From Planctomycetaceae bacterium (lineage in GTDB: Bacteria; Planctomycetota; UBA1135; GCA-002686595): a DNA stretch of 64,000 nt. Where the stretch lies: the NCBI GenBank assembly GCA_011525785.1, contig WYBT01000056.1:1-64000 (forward strand). The letters run 5' to 3'. A program made the position numbers and the translations under genes. The notes below the pieces were generated by a model. It was not told the origin of the DNA, made no database searches, and was given only the letters and a program-made list of their open reading frames with translations. Shown here one piece after another: positions 41,868-50,503 of the stretch; within the stretch, counting starts at the first letter, position 1, and the number at the start of each line of letters is the position of its first letter.

Positions 41868-42911
41868 ATGCTGTTGCGCCTGCGTCGAAACCTGAGCCGA
41901 GCCGAGCTGGACAGCGTTCTAGCCCTGGCGCGCGGCCTGGGGTACCGCGAGCGCTTCCTCGACGGCGGTCAGGAGCTGCTCCAGCTCGACGGACGCGGCG
42001 GGCCCGATCACGTCGCGCGCTTCGAGGACCTCTCGGGCGTGGCCTCGATCCTGGACGCCGGCGACGCGCGCGAGCGCTACCAGCGCGCGCCCGGACAGGC
42101 CGACAGCGTCGTTTCCGTCGGCGATGCGCTCTTCGGCGGCGGGCGCGTCGCGCTGATCGCAGGTCCCTGCGCCGTCGAGGACCTCGAGCGCGTGCTGACC
42201 ATCGCGCGCGGCGTGCGCGAACGCGGCGCGACCGTGCTGCGCGGCGGCGCGTACAAGCCCCGCACCTCGCCCTACTCGTTCCAGGGCTCGCGCGAGCGCG
42301 GACTCGACATGCTCGCGCGCGCCAAGGCCGAGACGGGCCTCGCGGTCGTGACCGAGGTGCTCGACCCGCGCGACATCGGCGCGGTGAGCGAGGTGGCCGA
42401 CATCCTGCAGGTCGGCTCGCGCAACATGTCGAACCAGGCGCTGCTGACCGAGCTCGGCCGCACGCGCCATCCGGTGCTGCTCAAGCGCGGCTTCGCGGCC
42501 ACGCTGCGCGAGTTCCTGCTCGCGGCGGAGTACATCCTCGCCGGCGGCAACGCGCAGGTGATCCTGTGCGAGCGCGGCGTGCGTGGCTTCGACCCCTCCA
42601 CGCGCAACGTGTTCGACGTCGGCGCCGTCGCGGTGCTCAAGCGCCAGACGCACCTGCCGGTCATCGTCGATCCCTCGCACTCCGCCGGTCGCCCCGACAT
42701 CGTGCGCGCCCTGGCGCGCGCAGGAGTCGCCGCGGGCGCCGACGGCGTGATGTGCGACGTCAACCCCTGGCCGGCCGAGGCGCACTGCGACGGTCACCAG
42801 GCCATTTCCTTCGAGGAATTCGCCTCGATCGCGGCCGACTCGCGCGCGCTGGCGCGGCTCGACGGGCGCACGGTGTGCGAAGCCACGCAGCGCACGGAGA
42901 GCACCAAGTGA
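41868..42911 (+). CDS. aroF: 3-deoxy-7-phosphoheptulonate synthase
   Basis: A 347-residue DAHP synthase joining phosphoenolpyruvate and erythrose 4-phosphate in the first step of aromatic amino acid synthesis. Residues 1-75 form a ferredoxin-like regulatory domain as in Thermotoga-type enzymes. The TIM barrel then shows GPCAVED (99-105), KPRTSPYSFQG (130-140), ILQVGSRNMSNQALL and VDPSHSAGR, covering the PEP-binding and metal sites. It starts the operon behind the promoter at 41735 and overlaps tpiA by 4 bp (GTGA). The N-terminal domain suggests feedback control by an aromatic product. Confidence 0.95.
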   Translation: MLLRLRRNLSRAELDSVLALARGLGYRERFLDGGQELLQLDGRGGPDHVARFEDLSGVASILDAGDARERYQRAPGQADSVVSVGDALFGGGRVALIAGPCAVEDLERVLTIARGVRERGATVLRGGAYKPRTSPYSFQGSRERGLDMLARAKAETGLAVVTEVLDPRDIGAVSEVADILQVGSRNMSNQALLTELGRTRHPVLLKRGFAATLREFLLAAEYILAGGNAQVILCERGVRGFDPSTRNVFDVGAVAVLKRQTHLPVIVDPSHSAGRPDIVRALARAGVAAGADGVMCDVNPWPAEAHCDGHQAISFEEFASIAADSRALARLDGRTVCEATQRTESTK

Positions 42912-43663
42912 AGCGCAAGCCCTTCCTGGCCGGCAACTGGAAGATGAACCTCGACCGCAAGAGCGGGGTCGAGCTGGTGCGCGCGCTGCGCGACGGCGTG
43001 GCGGGCGTGGGGGACCGCGACGTGGCCGTGTTCCCGCCCTTCGTGTACCTCGACGAGATCGTGCGCGCCGCCGCCGGCTCGAACGTGCGCGTCGGCGCCC
43101 AAAACCTGTGCGACGAGAAGAACGGCGCGTTCACCGGCGAGGTCTCGGCCGAAATGCTGCGCGACGTCGGCGTCACGCACGTGCTCGTCGGGCACTCCGA
43201 ACGCCGGCAGCTGTACGGCGAGGGCGACGAGCTGTGCAACCGCAAGGTCGTGCGCGGGCTCGCGGGCGGGCTGCACGTGATCCTGTGTGTCGGCGAGACG
43301 CTCGAAGAGCGCGACTCCAACCGCACCGAGCACGTCATCGGCCGCCAGCTCACCAAGGGCCTGGCGGGCATCGACGCCGGCAGCCTCGAGCGCATCACCA
43401 TCGCCTACGAGCCCGTGTGGGCCATCGGCACCGGTCGCAACGCCACCACGGCGCAGGCGGGCGAGGCGCACCGCTACCTGCGCGGCGTCCTCAGCGGCCT
43501 GTACGACGAGCGCGCGGCCGACTCGATCCGCATCCAGTACGGCGGCAGCGTCAAGCCCGACAACGTCGCCGCCCTGATGGCCGTTCCCGACGTCGACGGG
43601 GCCCTGGTGGGCGGCGCTTCGCTCAAGGCCGACTCGTTCCTGGCCATCGTTCGTTACAAATAG
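42908..43663 (+). CDS. tpiA: Triosephosphate isomerase
   Basis: A 251-residue TIM-barrel enzyme interconverting dihydroxyacetone phosphate and glyceraldehyde 3-phosphate in glycolysis. Catalytic residues are all visible: Lys12 in AGNWKMN, His96 in VLVGHSERR and Glu168 in AYEPVWAIGTG. The phosphate-binding loops IQYGGSVKPDN and LVGGASLKADSF follow. The start is GTG 42908, overlapping the aroF stop, so translation is coupled. Downstream secG starts 48 bp later. Length is normal for the family. Confidence 0.97.
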   Translation: MKRKPFLAGNWKMNLDRKSGVELVRALRDGVAGVGDRDVAVFPPFVYLDEIVRAAAGSNVRVGAQNLCDEKNGAFTGEVSAEMLRDVGVTHVLVGHSERRQLYGEGDELCNRKVVRGLAGGLHVILCVGETLEERDSNRTEHVIGRQLTKGLAGIDAGSLERITIAYEPVWAIGTGRNATTAQAGEAHRYLRGVLSGLYDERAADSIRIQYGGSVKPDNVAALMAVPDVDGALVGGASLKADSFLAIVRYK

Positions 43664-43711
43664 CGCTGCGCCGCAGTCGCCAGCGCCTTCCCGCCCCGAG
43701 CTCTCCACGCC

Positions 43712-44050
43712 ATGTCGCTCCTCACCGTCCTCTGCTACATCCTGTTCGTGATCGCCGCGATCGTGCTGATCGTGGTCGTGCTGCTCCAAGAAGGGCGCGG
43801 CGGCGGCTTCGGCGAGGCCCTGGGCTCGCACGGCCGCGAGACCTTCGGCGTCGGCTCGAAGGGCATCAACACCTTCACCGCCTGGACCGCGGGCGTGTTC
43901 CTCGCGAGCGCGCTGTGCATCCACGTGCTCAATCGCGGCAAGGTCGAGGGCAACATCCTCGGCGACGACGCCGCGCCGAGCCTCAACGCGGCGCCCGATG
44001 CCGGCGCCACGCCTCCCGCGGCGCCCCCGGCGGCGCCTGCGGGCCAGTGA
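43712..44050 (+). CDS. secG: Protein translocase subunit SecG
   Basis: A 112-residue membrane protein of the SecYEG channel. The first helix is CYILFVIAAIVLIVVVLLQE, followed by the conserved cytoplasmic Gly-rich loop GRGGGFGEALGSHG. The second helix is near residues 55-72. The C-terminal 35 residues are an Ala/Pro-rich tail, common in planctomycete SecG. The neighbour order tpiA-secG is widespread in bacteria, supporting the call. Given the number of large exported proteins nearby, Sec is presumably their route. Confidence 0.92.
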   Translation: MSLLTVLCYILFVIAAIVLIVVVLLQEGRGGGFGEALGSHGRETFGVGSKGINTFTAWTAGVFLASALCIHVLNRGKVEGNILGDDAAPSLNAAPDAGATPPAAPPAAPAGQ

Positions 44051-44081
44051 CCGTCCGCGCTGACGTCCACCGCTCGCGACC

Positions 44082-44681
44082 ATGAACCAGGAGCAAGTGC
44101 TCGAGCTCTTCCGCCGCACCGGCGCGATGCTGGAGGGCCATTTCCTGCTCTCGTCGGGCCGCCACAGCGACCGCTACTTCCAGTGCGCGCTGCTGCTCGC
44201 CGATCCGCGCAAGGCCGAGCAACTCGCGCGCGCGCTGGCGCTGCAGATCGAAGTCGCCGCCGACATCGTGGTCGGGCCGGCGCTCGGCGCGGTGACCTGG
44301 GCGCACGAGATGGCGCGCGCCACCAACCTCAACTCGTACTTCGTCGAGCGCGTCGGTGAGAAGTTCGCGCTGCGGCGCGGCTTCCAGCTGCACCCCGGCC
44401 AGCGCGTGCTCGTGGTCGAGGACGTGCTCACCACGGGCAAGAGCGTGCGCGAGGTGTTCGACGTGCTGCGCAGCTACGGCGCCGAGCCGATCGGCGTCGC
44501 CTCGATCGTCAATCGCTCGGGGCTCGACAATCCCTTCGAAGCCGAGGGACTCCCGTTCTGGCGCCTCGCCGACGTCGACGCGCAGTCCTGGACGCCCGAC
44601 GAGTGCCCGCTGTGCAAGTCGAGCGAGCACGGCCCCGCGATCAAGCCCGGCAGCCGCCCCGGCGCCGTGAAGAGCGCCTGA
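44082..44681 (+). CDS. pyrE: Orotate phosphoribosyltransferase
   Basis: A 199-residue enzyme converting orotate and PRPP to orotidine 5'-phosphate in pyrimidine synthesis. GHFLLSSGRHSDRYFQC near 19-35 is the orotate-binding loop. VLVVEDVLTTGKS (109-121) is the PRPP loop with its acidic pair. ATG 44082 is 31 bp after secG. A Cys pair occurs in the tail (DECPLCKSSEHG), a two-Cys motif seen in a subset of these enzymes. It is the fourth gene of the aroF operon. Confidence 0.93.
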   Translation: MNQEQVLELFRRTGAMLEGHFLLSSGRHSDRYFQCALLLADPRKAEQLARALALQIEVAADIVVGPALGAVTWAHEMARATNLNSYFVERVGEKFALRRGFQLHPGQRVLVVEDVLTTGKSVREVFDVLRSYGAEPIGVASIVNRSGLDNPFEAEGLPFWRLADVDAQSWTPDECPLCKSSEHGPAIKPGSRPGAVKSA

Positions 44682-44700
44682 GCGCGCGTTCGAGTCGCTG

Positions 44701-45603
44701 ATGCGCTCGATGACCGGACTGGGCGCCGCCTCGCGCAGCGCCGCGACGGGCAAGTCCAAGCGCGACGCTGCGGCGCTCGCGCTGAGCGCCGAGGTGCGCT
44801 CGGTCAACCACAAATTCCTGCAGCTCAAGGTCCGGCTGCCCAGCGAGCTGCAGCTGCTCGAGCCCGAAGTCGAAGCGCTGGTGCGCAAGCGCCTGGAGCG
44901 CGGGTCCGTGACGCTCAACGTCAGCTCGCACGGCGCGGCGCAGCTCTCGGCGGTCGAGCTCGATGTGACGGTGGCCAAGCGCTACCACGCGCAGCTCGTG
45001 GCGCTCGCCAAGGAGCTGGGCCTCGAGCCGCAGATCGAGCTCGACGACCTCGCGGGCCTGCCGGGCGTGTTCTCGAGCGAGCCCGACACCAAGGCCATGC
45101 AGCGCGGGCGCAAGCTCTTGCTCGAAGTGGTCGAGGCGGCGCTCGACAACCTCGAAGAGATGCGCGAGCGCGAGGGCAAGGCTCTCGCGCGCGACCTCGC
45201 CAAGCACGCGGCGCACATCGCGCGCATCGCGGCGCAGATCAGCGCGCGCATGCCGATCGTGGTCAAGAACCACCAGGACAACCTGCGCAAGCGCGTGGCG
45301 GATTTGCTGGGCGAGAAGGCGGCCATCGCGCCGGGCGACGTGGCGCGCGAGATCGCGCTGATCGCCGATCGCATGGACGTGAGCGAGGAGCTCACGCGCC
45401 TGGAGAGCCATCTCGCGCAGCTCGATGCGCTGTGCGCCAAGCCCGGCTCGGTCGGCCGCCAGCTCGACTTCCTGGTGCAGGAGTTCCTGCGCGAGGCGAA
45501 CACGATCGGCTCCAAGTGCAACGACGCGCAGGTCGCGCACGCGGTGGTGGAGCTCAAGACCTCGATCGAGCGCTTGCGCGAGCAAGTGCAGAACGTGGAG
45601 TAG
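44701..45603 (+). CDS. yicC: YicC-family endoribonuclease
   Basis: A 300-residue protein of the YicC/YloC family, whose E. coli member is an endoribonuclease acting on small RNAs. The start MRSMTGLGAASR is the family hallmark. Within the N-terminal domain EVRSVNHKFLQLKVRLP is conserved. The C-terminal domain shows REIALIADRMDVSEELTRLE and LDFLVQEFLREANTIGSK, the two strongest family motifs. It is followed 2 bp later by gmk, the usual yicC-gmk order. Confidence 0.95.
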   Translation: MRSMTGLGAASRSAATGKSKRDAAALALSAEVRSVNHKFLQLKVRLPSELQLLEPEVEALVRKRLERGSVTLNVSSHGAAQLSAVELDVTVAKRYHAQLVALAKELGLEPQIELDDLAGLPGVFSSEPDTKAMQRGRKLLLEVVEAALDNLEEMREREGKALARDLAKHAAHIARIAAQISARMPIVVKNHQDNLRKRVADLLGEKAAIAPGDVAREIALIADRMDVSEELTRLESHLAQLDALCAKPGSVGRQLDFLVQEFLREANTIGSKCNDAQVAHAVVELKTSIERLREQVQNVE

Positions 45604-45605
45604 CC

Positions 45606-46163
45606 GTGGCCGCGCAACGCGGACAGATGGTGGTGATGAGCGGCCCGTCGGGCGCCGGCAAGAGCACGCTGTGCAAGATGCTGCTCGAGGACCCGCGCGT
45701 GCGCTTCTCGGTCTCGGCCACGACGCGCAAGCCGCGCGTGGGCGAGGTCGACGGCACGGACTACTTCTTCATCACGCCCGAGCAGTTCCGCGAGCTCGTG
45801 CGCCAGGGCGCGTTCATCGAGCACGCCGAAGTGCACGGCAACATGTACGGCACGCTGCGCAAGCCGATGGAGGACGCGCTCTCACGCGGAGAGACGTACC
45901 TGCTCGAGATCGACGTGCAGGGCGCGAATCAGCTCAAAGCGCTCGGCGAGCCGGGACTCTACGTGTTCGTCGCGCCGCCCGACTTCGAGACGCTGCGCAA
46001 GCGCCTGGTCGGCCGCCGCACGGACTCGCCCGAAGTGATCGAGCGACGCCTCAAGAAGGCCGAAGACGAGTACCGCGAGCGCGTGAAGTACGACCACGTC
46101 GTGATCAACGACTCGCTCGAACGCGCGCTGGGCGAGATCCGCGCGCTCATCGGACTCGACTGA
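45606..46163 (+). CDS. gmk: Guanylate kinase
   Basis: A 185-residue enzyme phosphorylating GMP to GDP. The P-loop GPSGAGKS is at 13-20. SATTRKPRVGEVDGTDYFF holds the GMP-binding Arg and the Tyr/Glu region. YLLEIDVQGANQL is the conserved Asp-containing strand, and ERRLKKAEDE the lid. The start is GTG 45606, 2 bp after the yicC stop; ATG 45627 would also leave the P-loop whole. It is the last gene of the operon, ending at a hairpin shared with the converging secreted-protein gene. Confidence 0.96.
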   Translation: MAAQRGQMVVMSGPSGAGKSTLCKMLLEDPRVRFSVSATTRKPRVGEVDGTDYFFITPEQFRELVRQGAFIEHAEVHGNMYGTLRKPMEDALSRGETYLLEIDVQGANQLKALGEPGLYVFVAPPDFETLRKRLVGRRTDSPEVIERRLKKAEDEYRERVKYDHVVINDSLERALGEIRALIGLD

Positions 46164-46164
46164 G

Positions 46165-46194
46165 CGCGCGGCGCGAGCGTCGGGCCGCCGCGCG
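46165..46194. terminator. Hairpin between convergent genes
   Basis: CGCGCGGCG at 46165-46173 pairs perfectly with CGCCGCGCG at 46186-46194 around a 12-nt loop, in the 36-bp gap between gmk and the converging gene at 46200. There is no T-run on either side, so it may slow rather than fully stop polymerase. Confidence 0.4.
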
Positions 46195-46199
46195 ACGCG

Positions 46200-48896
46200 C
46201 TACGGACAGATGCGCGCCTCGAGGGCGTTGGTGAGCGCGGTGAGCTTCGCGCTCGGCGGATCGCGGTACCAGCCTTGGCAGTAGATCGAGCTGCCGACCT
46301 GGAACGGCTGGCCGAGCGCGCCGGGGTGCGTCGAGTGGAAGCTGTTCCAGTCGAGCGTGAGCACGCCGTCGCACGCGCCGAACGAGCCGCCGGAATTGTG
46401 CATGTTGCCGCGCTGCGTCGGGGACTTGACGCACAGGTAGCTCGAACTCGAGCCCCACGGGTCGGCGATTCGGCCCGTGATTCCGTAGAACAGCAGGCCT
46501 TGGCGCAGACCGTCGACACCGACGGCGGTGATCGTGAACGGCGAGGAGAGCGATGCGCTCGGCGCGCCGGTCGTGCTCAACGTGGGCGCGCAACCGATCG
46601 AGCTCGTTCCCGCGGTGCAGTAGCTCTGCGGCGGGCACGGACAGGCGCGATCCAGCACGCCGAAGCGCAGGTGCGCTGCGCCGTCGACGGTGGTGAAGCG
46701 CCCGCCCATCAGCAGTGACGGCGGAGCGCCGGCCACGAGCGACGCGGACGCGAGTGCGTGGACGGGACCGTTGGGCTGGCCGGCCGACAGCCAGCCAGAC
46801 CCGCGCCATCTGGCGAGGTAGCGCGTCGGGCCGCCATCGATGGACTGGAACGTTCCTCCAGCGAAGAGCGCCGGCCCGCTGCCGTCGTCGAACACTTCGA
46901 ACGACAGGACCTCATCGCTGCCGCTCACGTCGCTGCCCACCGGCTGCCACGACAGACCGTCCCAGCGCGCGACTCCAACCGCGGCGACCGGCGGCGCCGA
47001 CGTGAACGGGCCGGCGGCGTAGAGCTTGGGCCCGTTTCCGTCGTCGAACACCGCCAGCTCCACCACGTCGTCGTTGAAGCCGTTGCCCACGGTGCTCCAA
47101 CTCGCGCCGTTCCAGCGTGCGATGCCGAAGCAGCCGACCGTTCCGACGTTGACGAACCCGCCGCCCACGTAGAGCTGCGCGCCTGCGCCCATCCCGTCGT
47201 CGTGGACTGCGAGCGCCCGCGCGACGTTGCTCGGCCCCGTGCTCGGGCTCCACCACGCGGCGCCATCCCAGCGAGCCACGCGCTTGGCCGGCACGCCGCC
47301 GATCGAGGTGAAGTCGCCCGCGACCCACAGCGCCGCGCCCGAGCCGTCGTCGAACGTCGCCATGTCGTGCACGTTCTGTCCAACGTCGACGCCGCCGCCG
47401 AGCGCGGACCACTGCGCACCGTCGAAGCGCGCGATGTCGGTCGCCGGCGCGCCGCCGATCTGGGTGAAGTCCCCACACGCGTACAACGCGTCGCCCGAGC
47501 CGACGTCGAGCGTCTCGAGCTTCACGATGTTGCCCGCGAGCGCGATCGCGCTCCAACTCGCGCCATCCCATTTGGCGAAGCCGTCGGCTTTCGTCGTTCC
47601 GGCCCAGTCGTACCAGCCCGCTGCGTAGATCTCCGGCCCCGTGCCCGAGTCGAAGGCTGCGACCGCGTTGACGCGATCGTCAAAGCCTTGCCGGACTCCG
47701 AGCGACGACCACGCGCCGCCGTTCCAGCGCGCGATCAAGTCGGCGCGCACGCCGAACGCGGTGTCGGAGTCTCCGCCGGCGTACAGCGCGGGACCCGTGC
47801 CGTCGTCGAAGTCCTCGAGGCAGTCGCCGCCCGCGCGCCCCGGCGGGGGGCCGAGCGCCGACCAAGCGCCAGCGCGCCAGCGCGCGATGTTCCTCACGGT
47901 CACGCCGCTCGCCGAGGTCAAAGCTCCGGTCACGAACAGCGCGGGCCCTCCGCCGTCGTCGAACGCGTGGAGGTCCGCGACCCACGGTCCGCTCACGCCA
48001 GCGGCCAACGGTGAGATGGTCGCGCCGTCCCAGCGCGCGATGTTGCTTACGCTGACGCCGCTGAGCTTCTGGAACGCGCCGCCGATGTACAGAGCTGGGC
48101 CGCTGCCGTCGTCGAAGACCTCGAGTGCGTTGATCTCGCCCCACGCTCCGTTGTTGAAGGTGGCCGGCAAGCCAGCGCTGACCCAGACGGACCCAACGCG
48201 CCGAATCAGCGAAGAGGGGAAATTGAGGTTGTATCCGCCCGCGAACAGCGCGGGGCCAGAGCCGCTGTCGTAGACGGTGAGCGCGTTCACTTCAGCGAAC
48301 GGTCCAGGCGAGAGGTCGCTCCAACTCGCGCCATCCCACGCGGCCAGCGTGCTCGTCAGTCCGCCGGTGTTGCCGAGCGTCTGGCTCGTCCCGACGAACA
48401 ACTTGACTCCGCTGCCGTCGTCGAACGACACCATCGAAGCGGGAACGAACCGGAGCCCTTGTCCGAGCGGCTGCCAACTCGAGCCGTCCCAGCGCGCGAT
48501 GTTGTTCACGGTCACGCCGCTGATCGAGCGGAAAATGCCGCCCGCATAGAGTTCGGAGCCGGCCCCGAAGTCATGGGCGTGGAACACTCGCACCGTCGTG
48601 TAGGAAAAGGTCGGCTGCGGCTCGAGATCGCCGATCGTTTCCCACGCGCCGGAGCGCCAGCGCGCCAGGCCCGCTGCGGCGACGTCTCCCGCGGCCGCGA
48701 ACACGCCGCCGACGTAGAGCGCCGGGCCACTGCCGTCGTCGAAGGCGAGCTGCGCGTCGACGCTCGAGGCGAACAGTGGGTCGGGGGCGACTCCGGAGGC
48801 GCCGAAGCCGTCGCGCCACTGCGCGCACTGTGCAATGGCGCTTTGCAGCGAGAACAGGGCGAGCGTTGCAACGCCAAATGCGGCGCGGTGGAGCAT
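46200..48896 (-). CDS. Large secreted protein with ~13 tandem propeller repeats and C-terminal YRD domain
   Basis: An 898-residue exported protein. The signal peptide is MLHRAAFGVATLALFSLQSA. The body consists of about a dozen near-identical ~60-residue units of the form VFDDGSGPALYVGG...NIARWDG..WSALG, each giving a four-stranded blade. At ~760 residues this exceeds one propeller and may form two. The terminal ~135 residues, after RACPCPPQSYCTAGTSSIGC, are the shared C-terminal domain, ending CQGWYRDPPSAKLTALTNAL...RICP. The regular DNA repeats make copy-number change by recombination possible. It converges on gmk. Role is unknown, perhaps surface adhesion. Confidence 0.85.
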   Translation of the reverse strand: MLHRAAFGVATLALFSLQSAIAQCAQWRDGFGASGVAPDPLFASSVDAQLAFDDGSGPALYVGGVFAAAGDVAAAGLARWRSGAWETIGDLEPQPTFSYTTVRVFHAHDFGAGSELYAGGIFRSISGVTVNNIARWDGSSWQPLGQGLRFVPASMVSFDDGSGVKLFVGTSQTLGNTGGLTSTLAAWDGASWSDLSPGPFAEVNALTVYDSGSGPALFAGGYNLNFPSSLIRRVGSVWVSAGLPATFNNGAWGEINALEVFDDGSGPALYIGGAFQKLSGVSVSNIARWDGATISPLAAGVSGPWVADLHAFDDGGGPALFVTGALTSASGVTVRNIARWRAGAWSALGPPPGRAGGDCLEDFDDGTGPALYAGGDSDTAFGVRADLIARWNGGAWSSLGVRQGFDDRVNAVAAFDSGTGPEIYAAGWYDWAGTTKADGFAKWDGASWSAIALAGNIVKLETLDVGSGDALYACGDFTQIGGAPATDIARFDGAQWSALGGGVDVGQNVHDMATFDDGSGAALWVAGDFTSIGGVPAKRVARWDGAAWWSPSTGPSNVARALAVHDDGMGAGAQLYVGGGFVNVGTVGCFGIARWNGASWSTVGNGFNDDVVELAVFDDGNGPKLYAAGPFTSAPPVAAVGVARWDGLSWQPVGSDVSGSDEVLSFEVFDDGSGPALFAGGTFQSIDGGPTRYLARWRGSGWLSAGQPNGPVHALASASLVAGAPPSLLMGGRFTTVDGAAHLRFGVLDRACPCPPQSYCTAGTSSIGCAPTLSTTGAPSASLSSPFTITAVGVDGLRQGLLFYGITGRIADPWGSSSSYLCVKSPTQRGNMHNSGGSFGACDGVLTLDWNSFHSTHPGALGQPFQVGSSIYCQGWYRDPPSAKLTALTNALEARICP

Positions 48897-49107
48897 GAAT
48901 GCGCTGGCGCAACCTCTGTCGCGCCCCTCGGTGGAAGAGCTGTCTCGCGATCCGATGCACGCCCGCCCGGCGGCCGGATCACCCTGGCGAAACTAACCGC
49001 TGCGCGCCGATCGCGCGTCCGCCGCAGTTCGAATGCGGGCGAGCGGAGGGGGCCCGCGAGGGGTGCGAGCGCCTGCGGTTTCAGCGCGCTACCCTGCCGC
49101 CCCCTGC

Positions 49108-50403
49108 ATGTGGCTGGAACTGGTCATCATCATCGGTTTGATCCTGGTGAACGGCGTCTTCGCAGGCGCGGAGATCGCCGTGGTCGCGGTGCGGGCTTCG
49201 CGCGTCAAGGAGCTGGCCGAGTCGGGCCGCGGCGCGGCGCGCGCGCTGGCGCAGCTGCGTTCGGACCCTGAGCGCTTCCTCTCGACCATCCAGGTCGTCA
49301 TCACGGTCGTGGGGGCCGCTGCGGCGGCGTTCGGCGGCTCGGCGTTCGCGGAGGACCTGGCCCCGATCGTGGCGAAGGTCGCCTGGCTCGCGCCGTACAG
49401 CGAGGAGGTCGCGCTGGGTCTGGTCGTCACGCTGATCTCCGTCATGTCGCTCATGTTCGGCGAGCTGGTGCCCAAGTCGCTCGCGCTGCGCACGTCCGAG
49501 ACCTACGCGCTGATCGTCGCGCGGCCGCTGCTCCTGCTGGCGCGCCTGTTCGAGCTCCCGGTGCGGGCGCTCACCGCGAGCGCGAATCTCGTGCTCAAGC
49601 TGTTCGGCGACCGGACGACCTTCATGGAGAGTCGCATCTCGCTCGAGGAGCTGCGCTCCATCGTCGGCGAAGCCCAGCAGCGCGGGGACGTCCAGCCCCA
49701 CGCCGGCGCCATCGCGTCGCGCGCGCTCGAGTTCGCCGAGCTCACCGCCGCCGACGTGATGGTGCACCGCAGCTTCGTTCTCGCCATCTCGGCGCACGCC
49801 GGCGCGGCCAAGGTCGAGGAGCTGGTCCTGCACGGCGTGCATCAGCGCTTCCCGGTCTACGAAGGCACGTTGGACAACGTGCTCGGCTATGTCTCGTGGC
49901 GCGACGTGCTGCCGCTGGTGCGCCGGAGCGAGCCGATCGAGCTACCCAAGCTCGTGCGTCCGACGTTGTTCGTGCCGCAGTCGAAATCGGCGCCTGCGCT
50001 GCTCGAAGAGATGCGTCGACGCCGCATGCACATGGCCATCGTGGTCGACGAGCACGGCGGCACGGCTGGCATCGTCACGCTCGAAGACCTGCTCGAGGAA
50101 CTGGTCGGCGAGATCACCAGCGAACACGCGCCCGCGGAGCGCGATCCCATCCAACGCTCGCCCGACGGCTCGGCGCTGGTCGCGGCGGCGATGGCGATTC
50201 GCGACGTCAACCGCGAGCTGGGTCTGGCGTTGCAGGAGCCCGACGACGTGAGCACGCTCGGCGGCCTGTGCCTGTCGCTCGCCGGCGACCACATCCCGCG
50301 CAGCGGAGAGCGCTTCACCGCGGTCGACGGCACGACGCTCGAGGTCGCGGACGCCTCGGCTCGCCGCGTTCGCACGGTGCGCGTGGTTCCGCGGGCGAGC
50401 TAG
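49108..50403 (+). CDS. CNNM/CBS/CorC-domain membrane protein (hemolysin C-like)
   Basis: A 431-residue protein of the HlyC/CorC family, thought to move or regulate Mg2+ or other divalent cations. The N-terminal CNNM (DUF21) domain spans 1-185, with IIIGLILVNGVFAGAEIAVV and LVPKSLALRTSETYA. Two CBS domains follow (HQRFPVYEGTLDNVLGYVSW and VVDEHGGTAGIVTLEDLLEE), then a CorC_HlyC C-terminal domain from about 350. ATG 49108 starts the first membrane helix. The longer upstream frame was dropped. It stands alone on this strand after a divergent secreted-protein gene. Confidence 0.92.
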   Translation: MWLELVIIIGLILVNGVFAGAEIAVVAVRASRVKELAESGRGAARALAQLRSDPERFLSTIQVVITVVGAAAAAFGGSAFAEDLAPIVAKVAWLAPYSEEVALGLVVTLISVMSLMFGELVPKSLALRTSETYALIVARPLLLLARLFELPVRALTASANLVLKLFGDRTTFMESRISLEELRSIVGEAQQRGDVQPHAGAIASRALEFAELTAADVMVHRSFVLAISAHAGAAKVEELVLHGVHQRFPVYEGTLDNVLGYVSWRDVLPLVRRSEPIELPKLVRPTLFVPQSKSAPALLEEMRRRRMHMAIVVDEHGGTAGIVTLEDLLEELVGEITSEHAPAERDPIQRSPDGSALVAAAMAIRDVNRELGLALQEPDDVSTLGGLCLSLAGDHIPRSGERFTAVDGTTLEVADASARRVRTVRVVPRAS

Positions 50404-50503
50404 CCGGCAACCTGTCCCGCGCTGATCCGGCGTCGGTGTCGAGCGACGAGCTGCCGGAGACGTTCGATGGACTTGCACCGTGCGTGACTAGACTCTGGCT
50501 GCG

